DNA of 64,000 bases from Verrucomicrobiales bacterium. Lineage in GTDB: Bacteria; Verrucomicrobiota; Verrucomicrobiia; Verrucomicrobiales; SLCJ01. A program made the position numbers and the translations under genes. The stretch is taken from the NCBI GenBank assembly GCA_024636835.1, contig JAGXGH010000140.1, positions 1-64,000 on the forward strand, given 5' to 3'. Under the pieces are notes generated by a model that saw only the letters and a list, made by a program, of their open reading frames with translations, did not search any database and was not told the origin of the DNA. Below, one piece after another: positions 17,192 through 24,475 of the stretch. How positions within the stretch are numbered: the stretch's first letter is position 1; each line of letters opens with the position of its first letter.

Positions 17192-17211
17192 CTAAGGCGC
17201 AAACCCCGCCT

Positions 17212-17886
17212 CTACAACTTGCAGGTATCGCAACTCGCCATGCCTGTAACATCAACAGGACTATCGATGATCTCACCCATGTAGTAGTTCCCCACTGGCT
17301 CGGCTCGGAGGATCTTATACCCAATCGGCAAGCCCTTCACATTCCTCCAGCGAAAATTAGTGATCAACCTCCGGCGCTGCTCAAAGGCTTCATGCCATTC
17401 GCGGTCATACCTCTCCTTGTCTTCCGGATCCACAAACGATTGCCATGACTCACCGAGTAAATCATCCTCAGACTCAAGCCCAACCATGTCAATAAAGCCG
17501 CGACTCACATAAACATTGCGGCCAGCTATATCACATACAAATTTAATCCTCAGCGAATCGTGAAATGCCTGACGCCACTCAGTACCCCACAGAGTCACAA
17601 CATCTTTCACACTGCCCAATCCATTGGCCTGTAACTCACTCTCTATATTGGTAATCTGATTGCCCTGCTCTTTCTGAGTGCTACGCAACGACTTAATCGC
17701 TTCCAAGGTTTGCTGCTGATTTTTATCCATGGCTCCAACCACAGCTATAGGAGTGCATCGCCATAGAAACTCAATCCCCTTGAAAAGAAATTTACGTGAC
17801 TTACCCCAAATGGCACCAGCCGCCACAAGCGCACCAATGACCGCCTGAACAACATCGGAGTTATTTTTCAAAATTCCTAGATCCAT
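17212..17886 (-). CDS. Membrane-anchored PAS-domain protein
   Basis: A 224-residue protein with a hydrophobic segment at about residues 12-27, which may be a membrane anchor or signal sequence. A coiled coil follows (about 55-90), and residues about 105-215 look like a PAS fold: IKFVCDIAGRNVYVSRGF, then MVGLESEDDLLGESWQSFV, then DREWHEAFEQRRRL. PAS domains bind small ligands or cofactors and sense redox, light or metabolites. No kinase or other output domain is present. It lies directly upstream of the secreted protein and downstream of the endolysin gene, so it may gate lysis in response to a cell signal (inference). Confidence 0.8.
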   Translation of the reverse strand: MDLGILKNNSDVVQAVIGALVAAGAIWGKSRKFLFKGIEFLWRCTPIAVVGAMDKNQQQTLEAIKSLRSTQKEQGNQITNIESELQANGLGSVKDVVTLWGTEWRQAFHDSLRIKFVCDIAGRNVYVSRGFIDMVGLESEDDLLGESWQSFVDPEDKERYDREWHEAFEQRRRLITNFRWRNVKGLPIGYKILRAEPVGNYYMGEIIDSPVDVTGMASCDTCKL

Positions 17887-17894
17887 CTCTTTGA

Positions 17895-18611
17895 TTATTT
17901 AAAACTTTCAATACCCTTCTCAAACAGCACCGCCTCATCCTCACGCCTACCCTGCAAGCCATCGTGCCCAGGCCATAGCCTCTTCATCAATCGCAGCTGA
18001 GGCGGCACCGCACGGGGCTCACCACGATCAAGCGCGGAACGTATCGCCCGCTTCTCAATGTCCCTCGATCTCATCGAGATCCCATCGCCACGATTAAACA
18101 CCATGCAAACCATGGCTCCATTACTGTGCGGATGCAGTTCATCCGGATCCAGATGGTAAGCAACGGCCGTCTTACCCTGCCACCTTGGCAACGTCACCCT
18201 ATCAAAAACAATCTCGGCCTCTTCCCAAGTGAGATCCACTTTGTCACGGATACTTCTATAGTTAGATCCATCAAGACCGCTCACTGACTGCATGGCCACT
18301 ATCTCCCTCGGAGTCGCCACGCCAGCCCAATCCTTAGCGATCTGGCCACGGCTATGAAACCTCAGATCGTAGCCGAAGCCTACCGTCACACCGGAGGCAA
18401 ACCCTGGATCACTCGGCCGCGCACAAAACCGCGCATAGTAAGCGCGGCCGCCAGTCTCATAGCGAACGATAAGATTCCTACCATCCTTGGACACAGGGAG
18501 CACGGCGGATCCCACTGTCTCAACCTTCGGCTTACCACCACTCGGAGGTTGAGACATGGAAATCAACGGCAGCAAAACCGTGACCTGCACCAGCCAGTAT
18601 AAAGTTTTCAT
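17895..18611 (-). CDS. Endolysin (lysozyme-type muramidase) with N-terminal export signal
   Basis: A 238-residue protein from the ATG at 18611. It has an N-terminal hydrophobic stretch (LYWLVQVTVLLPLISM) that is a Sec signal or signal-anchor. The catalytic region has LIVRYETGGRAYY (candidate catalytic Glu52), then GVTVGFGYDL and later MVCMVFNRGDG. This is the pattern of phage lysozyme-fold muramidases with an E-x-G-G-x-Y-Y and SGVTxGxGYDLG signature. Export by Sec implies that a pinholin, or the holin-like gene at 18645, triggers rather than releases it. Confidence 0.85.
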   Translation of the reverse strand: MKTLYWLVQVTVLLPLISMSQPPSGGKPKVETVGSAVLPVSKDGRNLIVRYETGGRAYYARFCARPSDPGFASGVTVGFGYDLRFHSRGQIAKDWAGVATPREIVAMQSVSGLDGSNYRSIRDKVDLTWEEAEIVFDRVTLPRWQGKTAVAYHLDPDELHPHSNGAMVCMVFNRGDGISMRSRDIEKRAIRSALDRGEPRAVPPQLRLMKRLWPGHDGLQGRREDEAVLFEKGIESFK

Positions 18612-18644
18612 CACGTATTCAGCGAGAGGAATAAGCGATGAAAA

Positions 18645-19067
18645 TTATATCGAGCTTACGGCCGTAACAACAATGGCCGCGATGAAACTCTCCACCAGAT
18701 AGAAGCTGATCAGAATGATCGTCTTCCACTTGGGAGCCAATTCCTTCCAACCATCATCGAAGTCTTCACCGAATGACGGACTCAAGGTATTCCGGAAGAA
18801 CAGGTAAGCGATCCCGATCACCGCGCCATTGATCATCGCCATCCAGCACACAAACGCGAAGAGACTTTGAATCGCCCATGCGATTGTATCCCCCGGCCTG
18901 GTAGCAGACTCGATGCCCTTGCCGATCAGGATCCCAATCATCAGCACCACACAGGCACCAACCGCAAACAGAACGTCTCGCCGGAAGCCATCACTCTTCT
19001 TTTTCTTTGCCGCGCTCAAGTCAACATCAGCAAACCCTTCTTGTCTCACATGCTTTTCATCACTCAT
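18645..19067 (-). CDS. Putative holin (three predicted TM helices)
   Basis: A 140-residue protein with a charged Lys-rich N-terminus. Hydrophobic helices lie at about 33-50, 64-88 and 118-138, consistent with a class I-type holin, although it is longer than most. It lies immediately upstream of the endolysin gene and has a TTGAC-rich promoter region at 19090-19117. No sequence family recognised; the call rests on topology and position. Confidence 0.65.
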   Translation of the reverse strand: MSDEKHVRQEGFADVDLSAAKKKKSDGFRRDVLFAVGACVVLMIGILIGKGIESATRPGDTIAWAIQSLFAFVCWMAMINGAVIGIAYLFFRNTLSPSFGEDFDDGWKELAPKWKTIILISFYLVESFIAAIVVTAVSSI

Positions 19068-19089
19068 AAAGTGATGTTTGTTTCATTCG

Positions 19090-19117
19090 GTCAAACAGTC
19101 AAGTAAAGTTGATTGAC
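19090..19117 (-). promoter_or_regulatory. TTGAC-rich promoter/operator region of the holin gene
   Basis: Three GTCAA/TTGAC boxes (GTCAAACA, GTCAAGTA and TTGATTGAC) lie within 28 bases upstream of the holin start at 19067. They match the motif found upstream of other minus-strand units of this phage. Confidence 0.5.
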
Positions 19118-19138
19118 GTTCTGAAAATAATCCACGCA

Positions 19139-19948
19139 TCAAGACTTCCAAATCCGCACATTGCGCGAGATCTTCAAGTCGCCATGCTTCTTGTCGAACT
19201 GCCACGGATCCTTCACACCGATCAGGTCACAGTTGGTAGCACGAACCGTAATGAATGGATGACGGCCTCCCTCAGTCTCCGTGCATCGAGCCACAGAGTC
19301 ATTGTAGAAGTAAGTCACATCCTCAAGCCAGAGTTCCACCTTGAGATCGTGCGCATTCTTTCCACCATTCACACGGAACGGCCGAGGATTCCCATAATAG
19401 ACTCCACCCTTCTGACGGATGACAATCTTCTGCCCATTCTTGTTACCGTTGCACTGGATAGCCTTGTCGATCTTCTTGTCATGGTTATCCCTACCCTTGG
19501 CCTTGTCCAATTCCTTGAGCCACTTGTCACGGTCATTCGGATCGAACGGAATAGCGTGAACCACAAAATCATAAAGCTCAACCTCGCTACCATAGATCGT
19601 CATCGCATCCTCGCCGACCTGTGCGCAAACCGTATTACGTATCACGCAATCACCGTAGCAATGCACACCGTCAGCACCTTCATAGAACGAGTTCTTCAAC
19701 TCGGCTCCATGGAGATCGATCAACGCCCTCTGGCTTTCACCTTGATGGAATCCACCCATGCTACCCTTTGGCGTCCAGATCCTCTGCCCCGTAGAGAAAA
19801 CTCCACCACGCACTTGCTTGGTCGATCCCCTCTCGCTCCTGGATAACTCCGGAGGCGGAGCCAAGCCGCCGCGATCATACTTGCCAAGGCTCCCATCTTC
19901 CGACTTATCACCGGAGATACTATCAAACAAATCAGAGAGCTTACTCAC
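19139..19948 (-). CDS. Pectate-lyase (PL3)-like right-handed beta-helix protein
   Basis: A 269-residue protein with a GTG start at 19948. The GTG overlaps the TGA of the upstream gene, and a GGGAGG Shine-Dalgarno-like sequence lies about 10 bases before it. Residues about 78-118 (LIDLHGAELKNSF, GADGVHCYGDC, VGEDAMTIYG) match the PL3 pectate-lyase core, where ADGVHCxGxC and VGEDAxT are family hallmarks. The N-terminal 70 residues are linker-like with no signal peptide. A virion-associated polysaccharide depolymerase is a likely role, although the gene sits inside the lysis block. Confidence 0.8.
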   Translation of the reverse strand: MSKLSDLFDSISGDKSEDGSLGKYDRGGLAPPPELSRSERGSTKQVRGGVFSTGQRIWTPKGSMGGFHQGESQRALIDLHGAELKNSFYEGADGVHCYGDCVIRNTVCAQVGEDAMTIYGSEVELYDFVVHAIPFDPNDRDKWLKELDKAKGRDNHDKKIDKAIQCNGNKNGQKIVIRQKGGVYYGNPRPFRVNGGKNAHDLKVELWLEDVTYFYNDSVARCTETEGGRHPFITVRATNCDLIGVKDPWQFDKKHGDLKISRNVRIWKS

Positions 19949-20142
19949 GACATTGACCTCCCTATCTGGTAGATAAACCACAAAACCGAAATTATCGGCC
20001 AAACAACCATCCCAACGAACGCATACCAAGGCAACGCGGTCACGCTACAGAGATTGAGAATGATAAAAACAATCAGCGCAGGAATGCAAAGAATCCCGCC
20101 CCAAAAGAACAAGTTGTAGAATATGTTTTTAATGTGTTTCAT
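19945..20142 (-). CDS. Small membrane protein, two TM helices (second holin/antiholin candidate)
   Basis: A 65-residue protein from the ATG at 20142; the longer ORF to 20208 overlaps the spanin gene. Hydrophobic segments lie at about residues 10-33 and 38-58. The gene is coupled at both ends: its ATG overlaps the spanin stop and its TGA overlaps the GTG of the pectate-lyase-like gene. Size and topology fit a class II holin or antiholin. Confidence 0.65.
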   Translation of the reverse strand: MKHIKNIFYNLFFWGGILCIPALIVFIILNLCSVTALPWYAFVGMVVWPIISVLWFIYQIGRSMS

Positions 20143-20750
20143 AGTATTCCTTTCAATCTTAGATAGGCACACAGGGCAAATGCAGCGGCAGTAATACCCC
20201 ATCCCCAACGCGCAAAATTCCTCTGCCCTGTAACAGTCTCCAAGGATCCCAAAGCAAGATCCCGATCCGTAAATGCCTTATCCCTCTCGTCAACCGCATT
20301 GACCGCCGCCGCCGTGGCCTCAGCCTTGCTCACTCGCAACTGACTCACCTCGGCCTCCTTTGCGCTCACCGAGCTACGAAGCTTCGCCCCTTGCTCCATA
20401 GCGCGATCCAAAGCCTGACTCGTCACTTCCAGGTTATCGGCCAGTGCCCAAGCATTCAGCTGCGCTTCCTTAGCCTTCTGGCTACCAGCTTGCAAGCCTT
20501 CCGAATAAGCCGCATCCGCATCACGCTTCACCCTCTCCGCCGTGATCACCGCCTTGGCCGTGCTTGTTCTCGCTACCCTAACCTCACGCTCAACCGGAGC
20601 CACATCGACAGGCACAGATTCAACTACCGTGCCAACACCGCTAACCATGGTAGTCCGCTTCGGCGCATTCTGGCATGATACGTTGCATGAGATTATCAAT
20701 AAACAAGCGCAGACCCATATCAGACCAATGATGAAGTGTTTTAATTTCAT
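20139..20750 (-). CDS. Putative unimolecular spanin (lipobox, coiled coil, C-terminal TM)
   Basis: A 203-residue protein with an N-terminal signal and lipobox-like Cys (LLIISC, Cys22, or Cys26). A long Ala/Glu-rich coiled coil (about 60-170) follows, then a C-terminal hydrophobic helix (WGWGITAAAFALCAYL). An outer-membrane lipid anchor plus an inner-membrane helix joined by a periplasmic coiled coil is the layout of u-spanins such as phage T1 gp11, which fuse the two membranes at lysis. It is in the lysis block with endolysin and holin candidates. Called from topology only. Confidence 0.7.
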   Translation of the reverse strand: MKLKHFIIGLIWVCACLLIISCNVSCQNAPKRTTMVSGVGTVVESVPVDVAPVEREVRVARTSTAKAVITAERVKRDADAAYSEGLQAGSQKAKEAQLNAWALADNLEVTSQALDRAMEQGAKLRSSVSAKEAEVSQLRVSKAEATAAAVNAVDERDKAFTDRDLALGSLETVTGQRNFARWGWGITAAAFALCAYLRLKGIL

Positions 20751-20754
20751 AATT

Positions 20755-21048
20755 CTATGGTGTAGTAAATGACAATGTGCCGAATGTCGCTAGATCAGGC
20801 GTAGCCTCGTTACCAACTGAGGTTTCGGCGGGATGACCTGTATCCGGCACCCCAAGATCGCTTGTCACCCATTGCGAGCCGTTGGAAGCGAGCTTCCACC
20901 CTTTACCTGGGGACTCAAGCTTGTGATAGACAGGCTTGCTGTTCTCGGTTGTTCCGGTATTAACCCACGCCGACTTGTTGCCAGCGCCGTCGTCGCTTAG
21001 TAGATAGTTCTTGGTGGTGAAGTTAGGCCACATAGAGAAGTCTGCCTC
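20755..21048 (-). repeat. Direct repeat encoding fibre C-terminal domain, copy A
   Basis: A 294-bp segment that aligns without gaps, offset by 607 bp, to 21362-21655. It encodes the shared C-terminal domain of two adjacent fibre proteins. Confidence 0.85.
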
Positions 21049-21342
21049 GATCTCCCACTTGAGATTCGCCTGCGTCTTCGGGAGATTGAGCGGGTGATCC
21101 AGCATCGCATCCTCGGCGGCCGCCGCGTCTGTGATGTCCACCTCCACCTCGAACTCGATCACATGACTCTCATTCTGACGTGGGAAGTTACTCACCGAAT
21201 CACCGCGTAGAAATGGAGTGGTGTCGACGAGCTGCTTGCCATCCAGACTCATCCAGTCGGCAAGTTTATCGTCAAACCCCAACAACACGCTAGCCGCGCC
21301 GGTCGGGTTGTGGGTCAGTTTTCGGATAGAGCAGACAGACAT
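20755..21342 (-). CDS. Putative tail fibre/receptor-binding protein (short)
   Basis: A 195-residue protein from the ATG at 21342. The N-terminal half is of unknown fold. The last 97 residues are almost the same as the end of the fibre protein at 21362-22831 (about 80% identity by eye, no indels), including KSAWVNTGTTENSKPVYHKL. The shared module is probably a tip or carbohydrate-binding beta domain. This block lacks the GGATCC signature of the phage and seems to be acquired. Confidence 0.7.
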   Translation of the reverse strand: MSVCSIRKLTHNPTGAASVLLGFDDKLADWMSLDGKQLVDTTPFLRGDSVSNFPRQNESHVIEFEVEVDITDAAAAEDAMLDHPLNLPKTQANLKWEIEADFSMWPNFTTKNYLLSDDGAGNKSAWVNTGTTENSKPVYHKLESPGKGWKLASNGSQWVTSDLGVPDTGHPAETSVGNEATPDLATFGTLSFTTP

Positions 21343-21361
21343 GGTTGCGGTTGGTTGTTTC

Positions 21362-21655
21362 CTATGGAGTAGTAAATGACCATGTGCCAAATGTCGCGAG
21401 ATCAGGGGTGGCCTCGTTACCTGCTGAGGTTTGGGCAGGGTGCCCTGTATCGGGGGAGCCTAGATCGCTAGTAGCCCAAACAGAACCATTGGACGACAGC
21501 TTCCAACCCTTACCTGCCGCCTCAAGCTTGTGGTAGACAGGCTTGCTGTTCTCGGTTGTTCCTGTATTGACCCACGCAGACTTGTTGCCTAGACCGTCGT
21601 CTCCAAGTAGGTAGTTCTGAGTCGTTAAGTTGGGCCATGCTGAGAAGTCGGCTTC
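21362..21655 (-). repeat. Direct repeat encoding fibre C-terminal domain, copy B
   Basis: Second copy of the 294-bp segment described at 20755-21048. Differences are mostly third-position changes plus a few residue changes, so both copies are under coding constraint. Confidence 0.85.
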
Positions 21656-22831
21656 GGTCACAGTGTATCCTGTGCTAACTCCCGCTTGTGCGTCTGCGGA
21701 CGGGATCATGATAGTGTTGATGTCGGATATGAACCTATATATCGGAGTCCCTGACCCTACCCCGCCCTGAGTCCAGCAGGTAACAAGCACCAGCTTCCCA
21801 TTTACTATAAGAAATGCAGGATTACCACTGTCGCCTCCTATTTTTGCTTCATAGAACGTAAGTTGATTAGCAGAGCTTGGTCGGATAAACAGAGCACCTT
21901 GAAAGAAGGTGGCAATTAACGCTTTTTCCTCCTGATCTAAACCGAGAGACGCTGGCAACGTATACATGGTCCAATCCACGTCTATAAAACTCTCGTAGTT
22001 GGCTGGGATTACCAAGCACGGAGTGAGACTTGCGTCCACATCACGATCTAACGTGTAAACGGTTAAATCTGGGTAGTAAGGTTTGTAATCCGGATGACGC
22101 GCCTTACCCACCACAGTGTAATCAAAAGCTACGCCCGCCATATTTACGAGGCGAACTATGGTTCCAATCCCGTAGTCGAAATGCGCTGAGTTTGCGAGAT
22201 GCCTTCTACTGATTAAAACTCCTGCCTTGGTAACGCCCCCGCTACTGTTCCAAGGGCTTATGCTAGTTAGGTCTACTGCACCTGATTGGCTAATCCATAG
22301 ATCGGGATTTCTCGTGTATACTTTACTGGTATGGTTCTGTGTTGTATAAACCTTCCCATTGACTGCCATACTGGGCGTTCCATTTATCGAAGCTATCTTA
22401 GCTTCGGCAGAGTCGGTAAGATGGGAATTTAATGTCCCATTCAAGGTAGACAAAAACACGCTGCTCTCAGTGGAATCAGATTTATTACGTAGGTCAATCT
22501 CTAGCTTAAACACACCTACGGCGGAACGCACGATGACACGCATAATACCTTCAGTTACTCTGGTTACCCTGCCCTCGAAGTCTAAAGTCCCAATCTCAGG
22601 ATTTAGGTTTTGCAAAGTTACAGCCCCAACTCCCTCCGCAATTATTTGACCATCTCTAAACCAAACAGCACCGTCATAAACCAACCTGTTGGAATCTTTA
22701 ACGGACTGCGTAGACGCACTACCTCCTGACACATAGGTTTTCACAAAATCATACCCAATACCACCATTGATGCGACTCAATGATGGCGGAACTAATGATG
22801 GACCACGCCCTCCTTTTAATCTTATACTCAT
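21362..22831 (-). CDS. Tail fibre protein with embedded trypsin-like serine protease domain
   Basis: A 489-residue protein. Residues 1-150 form a beta-rich fibre-like N-terminus (DUF-type tail start, GDG/RVTR segments). Residues about 195-375 carry a chymotrypsin-fold triad in the right order: His217 in NSAHF, Asp255 in YPDLTVYTL and Ser335 in GGDSGNPAF, followed by a Cys-Trp-Gly-Gly segment. The last 97 residues are the domain shared with the neighbouring short fibre protein. It may digest host surface protein or mature the fibre itself. Its ATG overlaps the upstream stop (TAATG). Confidence 0.85.
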   Translation of the reverse strand: MSIRLKGGRGPSLVPPSLSRINGGIGYDFVKTYVSGGSASTQSVKDSNRLVYDGAVWFRDGQIIAEGVGAVTLQNLNPEIGTLDFEGRVTRVTEGIMRVIVRSAVGVFKLEIDLRNKSDSTESSVFLSTLNGTLNSHLTDSAEAKIASINGTPSMAVNGKVYTTQNHTSKVYTRNPDLWISQSGAVDLTSISPWNSSGGVTKAGVLISRRHLANSAHFDYGIGTIVRLVNMAGVAFDYTVVGKARHPDYKPYYPDLTVYTLDRDVDASLTPCLVIPANYESFIDVDWTMYTLPASLGLDQEEKALIATFFQGALFIRPSSANQLTFYEAKIGGDSGNPAFLIVNGKLVLVTCWTQGGVGSGTPIYRFISDINTIMIPSADAQAGVSTGYTVTEADFSAWPNLTTQNYLLGDDGLGNKSAWVNTGTTENSKPVYHKLEAAGKGWKLSSNGSVWATSDLGSPDTGHPAQTSAGNEATPDLATFGTWSFTTP

Positions 22832-23319
22832 TATCTTAAATTATTTGAGAAAATTGCTAGCCTGTCGAATACCTCGTCAGGCTCACCCAAGTAACGGGAG
22901 CAACATTCCCGCTCCCAAGCCCTGTCGAAGTCGTGAACCAAGATGATGGGGGCTAAGAAGGTTGACCAATATATGGGGAGCTGCCGACCCGTAGCTTCGG
23001 GAGAGTCGCCTTTAGGCCCGTCAATCAGGCAGTAGTCAAACTTCGCCGCTATCCCCTCATGAACGCATACCTCATCCACCCACTGATCGACTTTGCCATC
23101 TATTTCTAGGAGAACGGAATCCTCGGACTCTTGGAACCATTTGGGGTCAGTCTCCACAAACAGCACACTAGAGCAAATTTCTCGCCATAGGTCTGAATCG
23201 TTACCGAGACCGAACACGATCATGGATGACCCCCTTACCCGCTCCGCAACTAGCTCATACTCCCCTTCGGACATGAGGCCACCTAGAACAGCGCGGTCAA
23301 ATGTGTTCTTATGTGGCAT
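22831..23319 (-). CDS. IRX15/DUF579-like glycan methyltransferase-type protein
   Basis: A 162-residue protein with SSMIVFGLGNDSDLW (about 31-45), VLFVETDPKWF, DYCLIDGPKGDSP and ILVHDFDRAWE. This succession (FGLGxDSxLW, a strand ending in an acidic residue, DxPxG, VHDxDR) is that of the plant IRX15/GXM (DUF579) fold. That fold covers glucuronoxylan 4-O-methyltransferases and relatives. The first motif is the SAM-binding loop. It lies between a glycosyltransferase and a fibre gene, with an 11-base overlap upstream, so methylation of a sugar placed by the neighbour is plausible. Confidence 0.6.
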   Translation of the reverse strand: MPHKNTFDRAVLGGLMSEGEYELVAERVRGSSMIVFGLGNDSDLWREICSSVLFVETDPKWFQESEDSVLLEIDGKVDQWVDEVCVHEGIAAKFDYCLIDGPKGDSPEATGRQLPIYWSTFLAPIILVHDFDRAWERECCSRYLGEPDEVFDRLAIFSNNLR

Positions 23320-24475
23320 ATAAATTGTCTTTCGTTTTAAGCTCGTCGTGTCCTATCGAGGATGATGCCCCTGAGTGTTTAAACAATTTGGTTGGAGATA
23401 AGTGAACGCCCAAACTACTGACTATCAGGTCTGCAGGTGTCGCCCCTACAGGCATACGCTTAGACTTTAACCTCAAGTCTTCCAGCGACGGTGATACCGC
23501 TAAAACCGCATCGTAAGAGTCCCTACGAAATAGAACGGCGGTAGAGCGTGCTACGCCATAGAAAACCCCGTCCCGCTCCACTGTCCTACCGAGGATAGAC
23601 TCACCCCCGAGAAACTCGATGGGGTGCCTGCAACATATCTGCTCCACGTTATCACCGATCCAGACGGCATCATCCTCTAGCAGTAAGAACGCAGGGTAGT
23701 CACGACTCTTGGCATGACGCACGGCCTTTTCTAATCCGTGCTGATTCCCCAACCTGCCCAGAGCAATCTTGGAGGCGTTTATACCCTCCACGGGTTCTTG
23801 TAGATTTACAGTATAATCGAACGGCAAATTCAAATCTTCTCTGCGTTTGTGGTTTGAGTTAAGGGAAGTTACAAACACTGGAATATCTACGAAGGGTATG
23901 GTCTTGACCACATTGGACTCTCTACGCCAATACCCATTCCACAAATGCGCGGCGATTACCTCCCCAGTAAATTCACCCACTGGCTTGCCCTTGTCCTCGA
24001 ACCTATGACTATAGAAATACTGGGGAGGCAGCACTTCCACACCCTCAAGATACCCCATACCTCGCTCTATAGGCTCAGAGAGTGAACTTATGCGAGGGTC
24101 TGACAACCATACAGTTAGAGCAGGATGGTTTGGCTCGGCGTAAATGAACGCTCCTTGAACTCCAAAATCCTCACTGTCACCTAGAACACAACCAGAGAAC
24201 TCAGGCAGCGGTTTTACGTGTTTAAAATCCAGATCCATGTAAACCCCGCCAAATCGCTTAAGAATCATCATTCGGAACACATTTGACCGCTTACTAAGCC
24301 CAGTTATCTCGCGACAGACGCGAGTATAATCAGCACCAAACGCTTCCTCCAGCTCCGGCTCCGTCCATAAGACAAATTCAAAGGCGGGGTTAAGGTGTAT
24401 GGCCTCGTCACGTAGCTCCTCATACTCACTTGGTAATGAGCTTCCTAGCCATACGTGATGTAGTGTCTTAATCAT
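23309..24475 (-). CDS. Two-domain glycosyltransferase (GT32 plus GT25)
   Basis: A 388-residue protein. The N-terminal domain (about 1-190) starts IKTLHHVWLG and has SNVFRMMILKRFGGVYMDLDF with the DXD pair Asp81/Asp83, the hallmark of GT32 transferases. The C-terminal domain (about 195-388) has IPVFVTSLNSNHKRREDL and FLLLEDDAVW, the start and catalytic signature of GT25 (LPS glycosyltransferase, LgtB/LpsA-like). Two domains could build a disaccharide. It is embedded between tail-fibre genes, so virion glycosylation or host O-antigen remodelling are the two main possibilities. Confidence 0.85.
   Translation of the reverse strand: MIKTLHHVWLGSSLPSEYEELRDEAIHLNPAFEFVLWTEPELEEAFGADYTRVCREITGLSKRSNVFRMMILKRFGGVYMDLDFKHVKPLPEFSGCVLGDSEDFGVQGAFIYAEPNHPALTVWLSDPRISSLSEPIERGMGYLEGVEVLPPQYFYSHRFEDKGKPVGEFTGEVIAAHLWNGYWRRESNVVKTIPFVDIPVFVTSLNSNHKRREDLNLPFDYTVNLQEPVEGINASKIALGRLGNQHGLEKAVRHAKSRDYPAFLLLEDDAVWIGDNVEQICCRHPIEFLGGESILGRTVERDGVFYGVARSTAVLFRRDSYDAVLAVSPSLEDLRLKSKRMPVGATPADLIVSSLGVHLSPTKLFKHSGASSSIGHDELKTKDNLYAT

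Noticed and set aside
19109-19846. 245-residue plus-strand open frame
   Set aside because: Antisense to the pectate-lyase-like gene, whose conserved motifs are on the minus strand.
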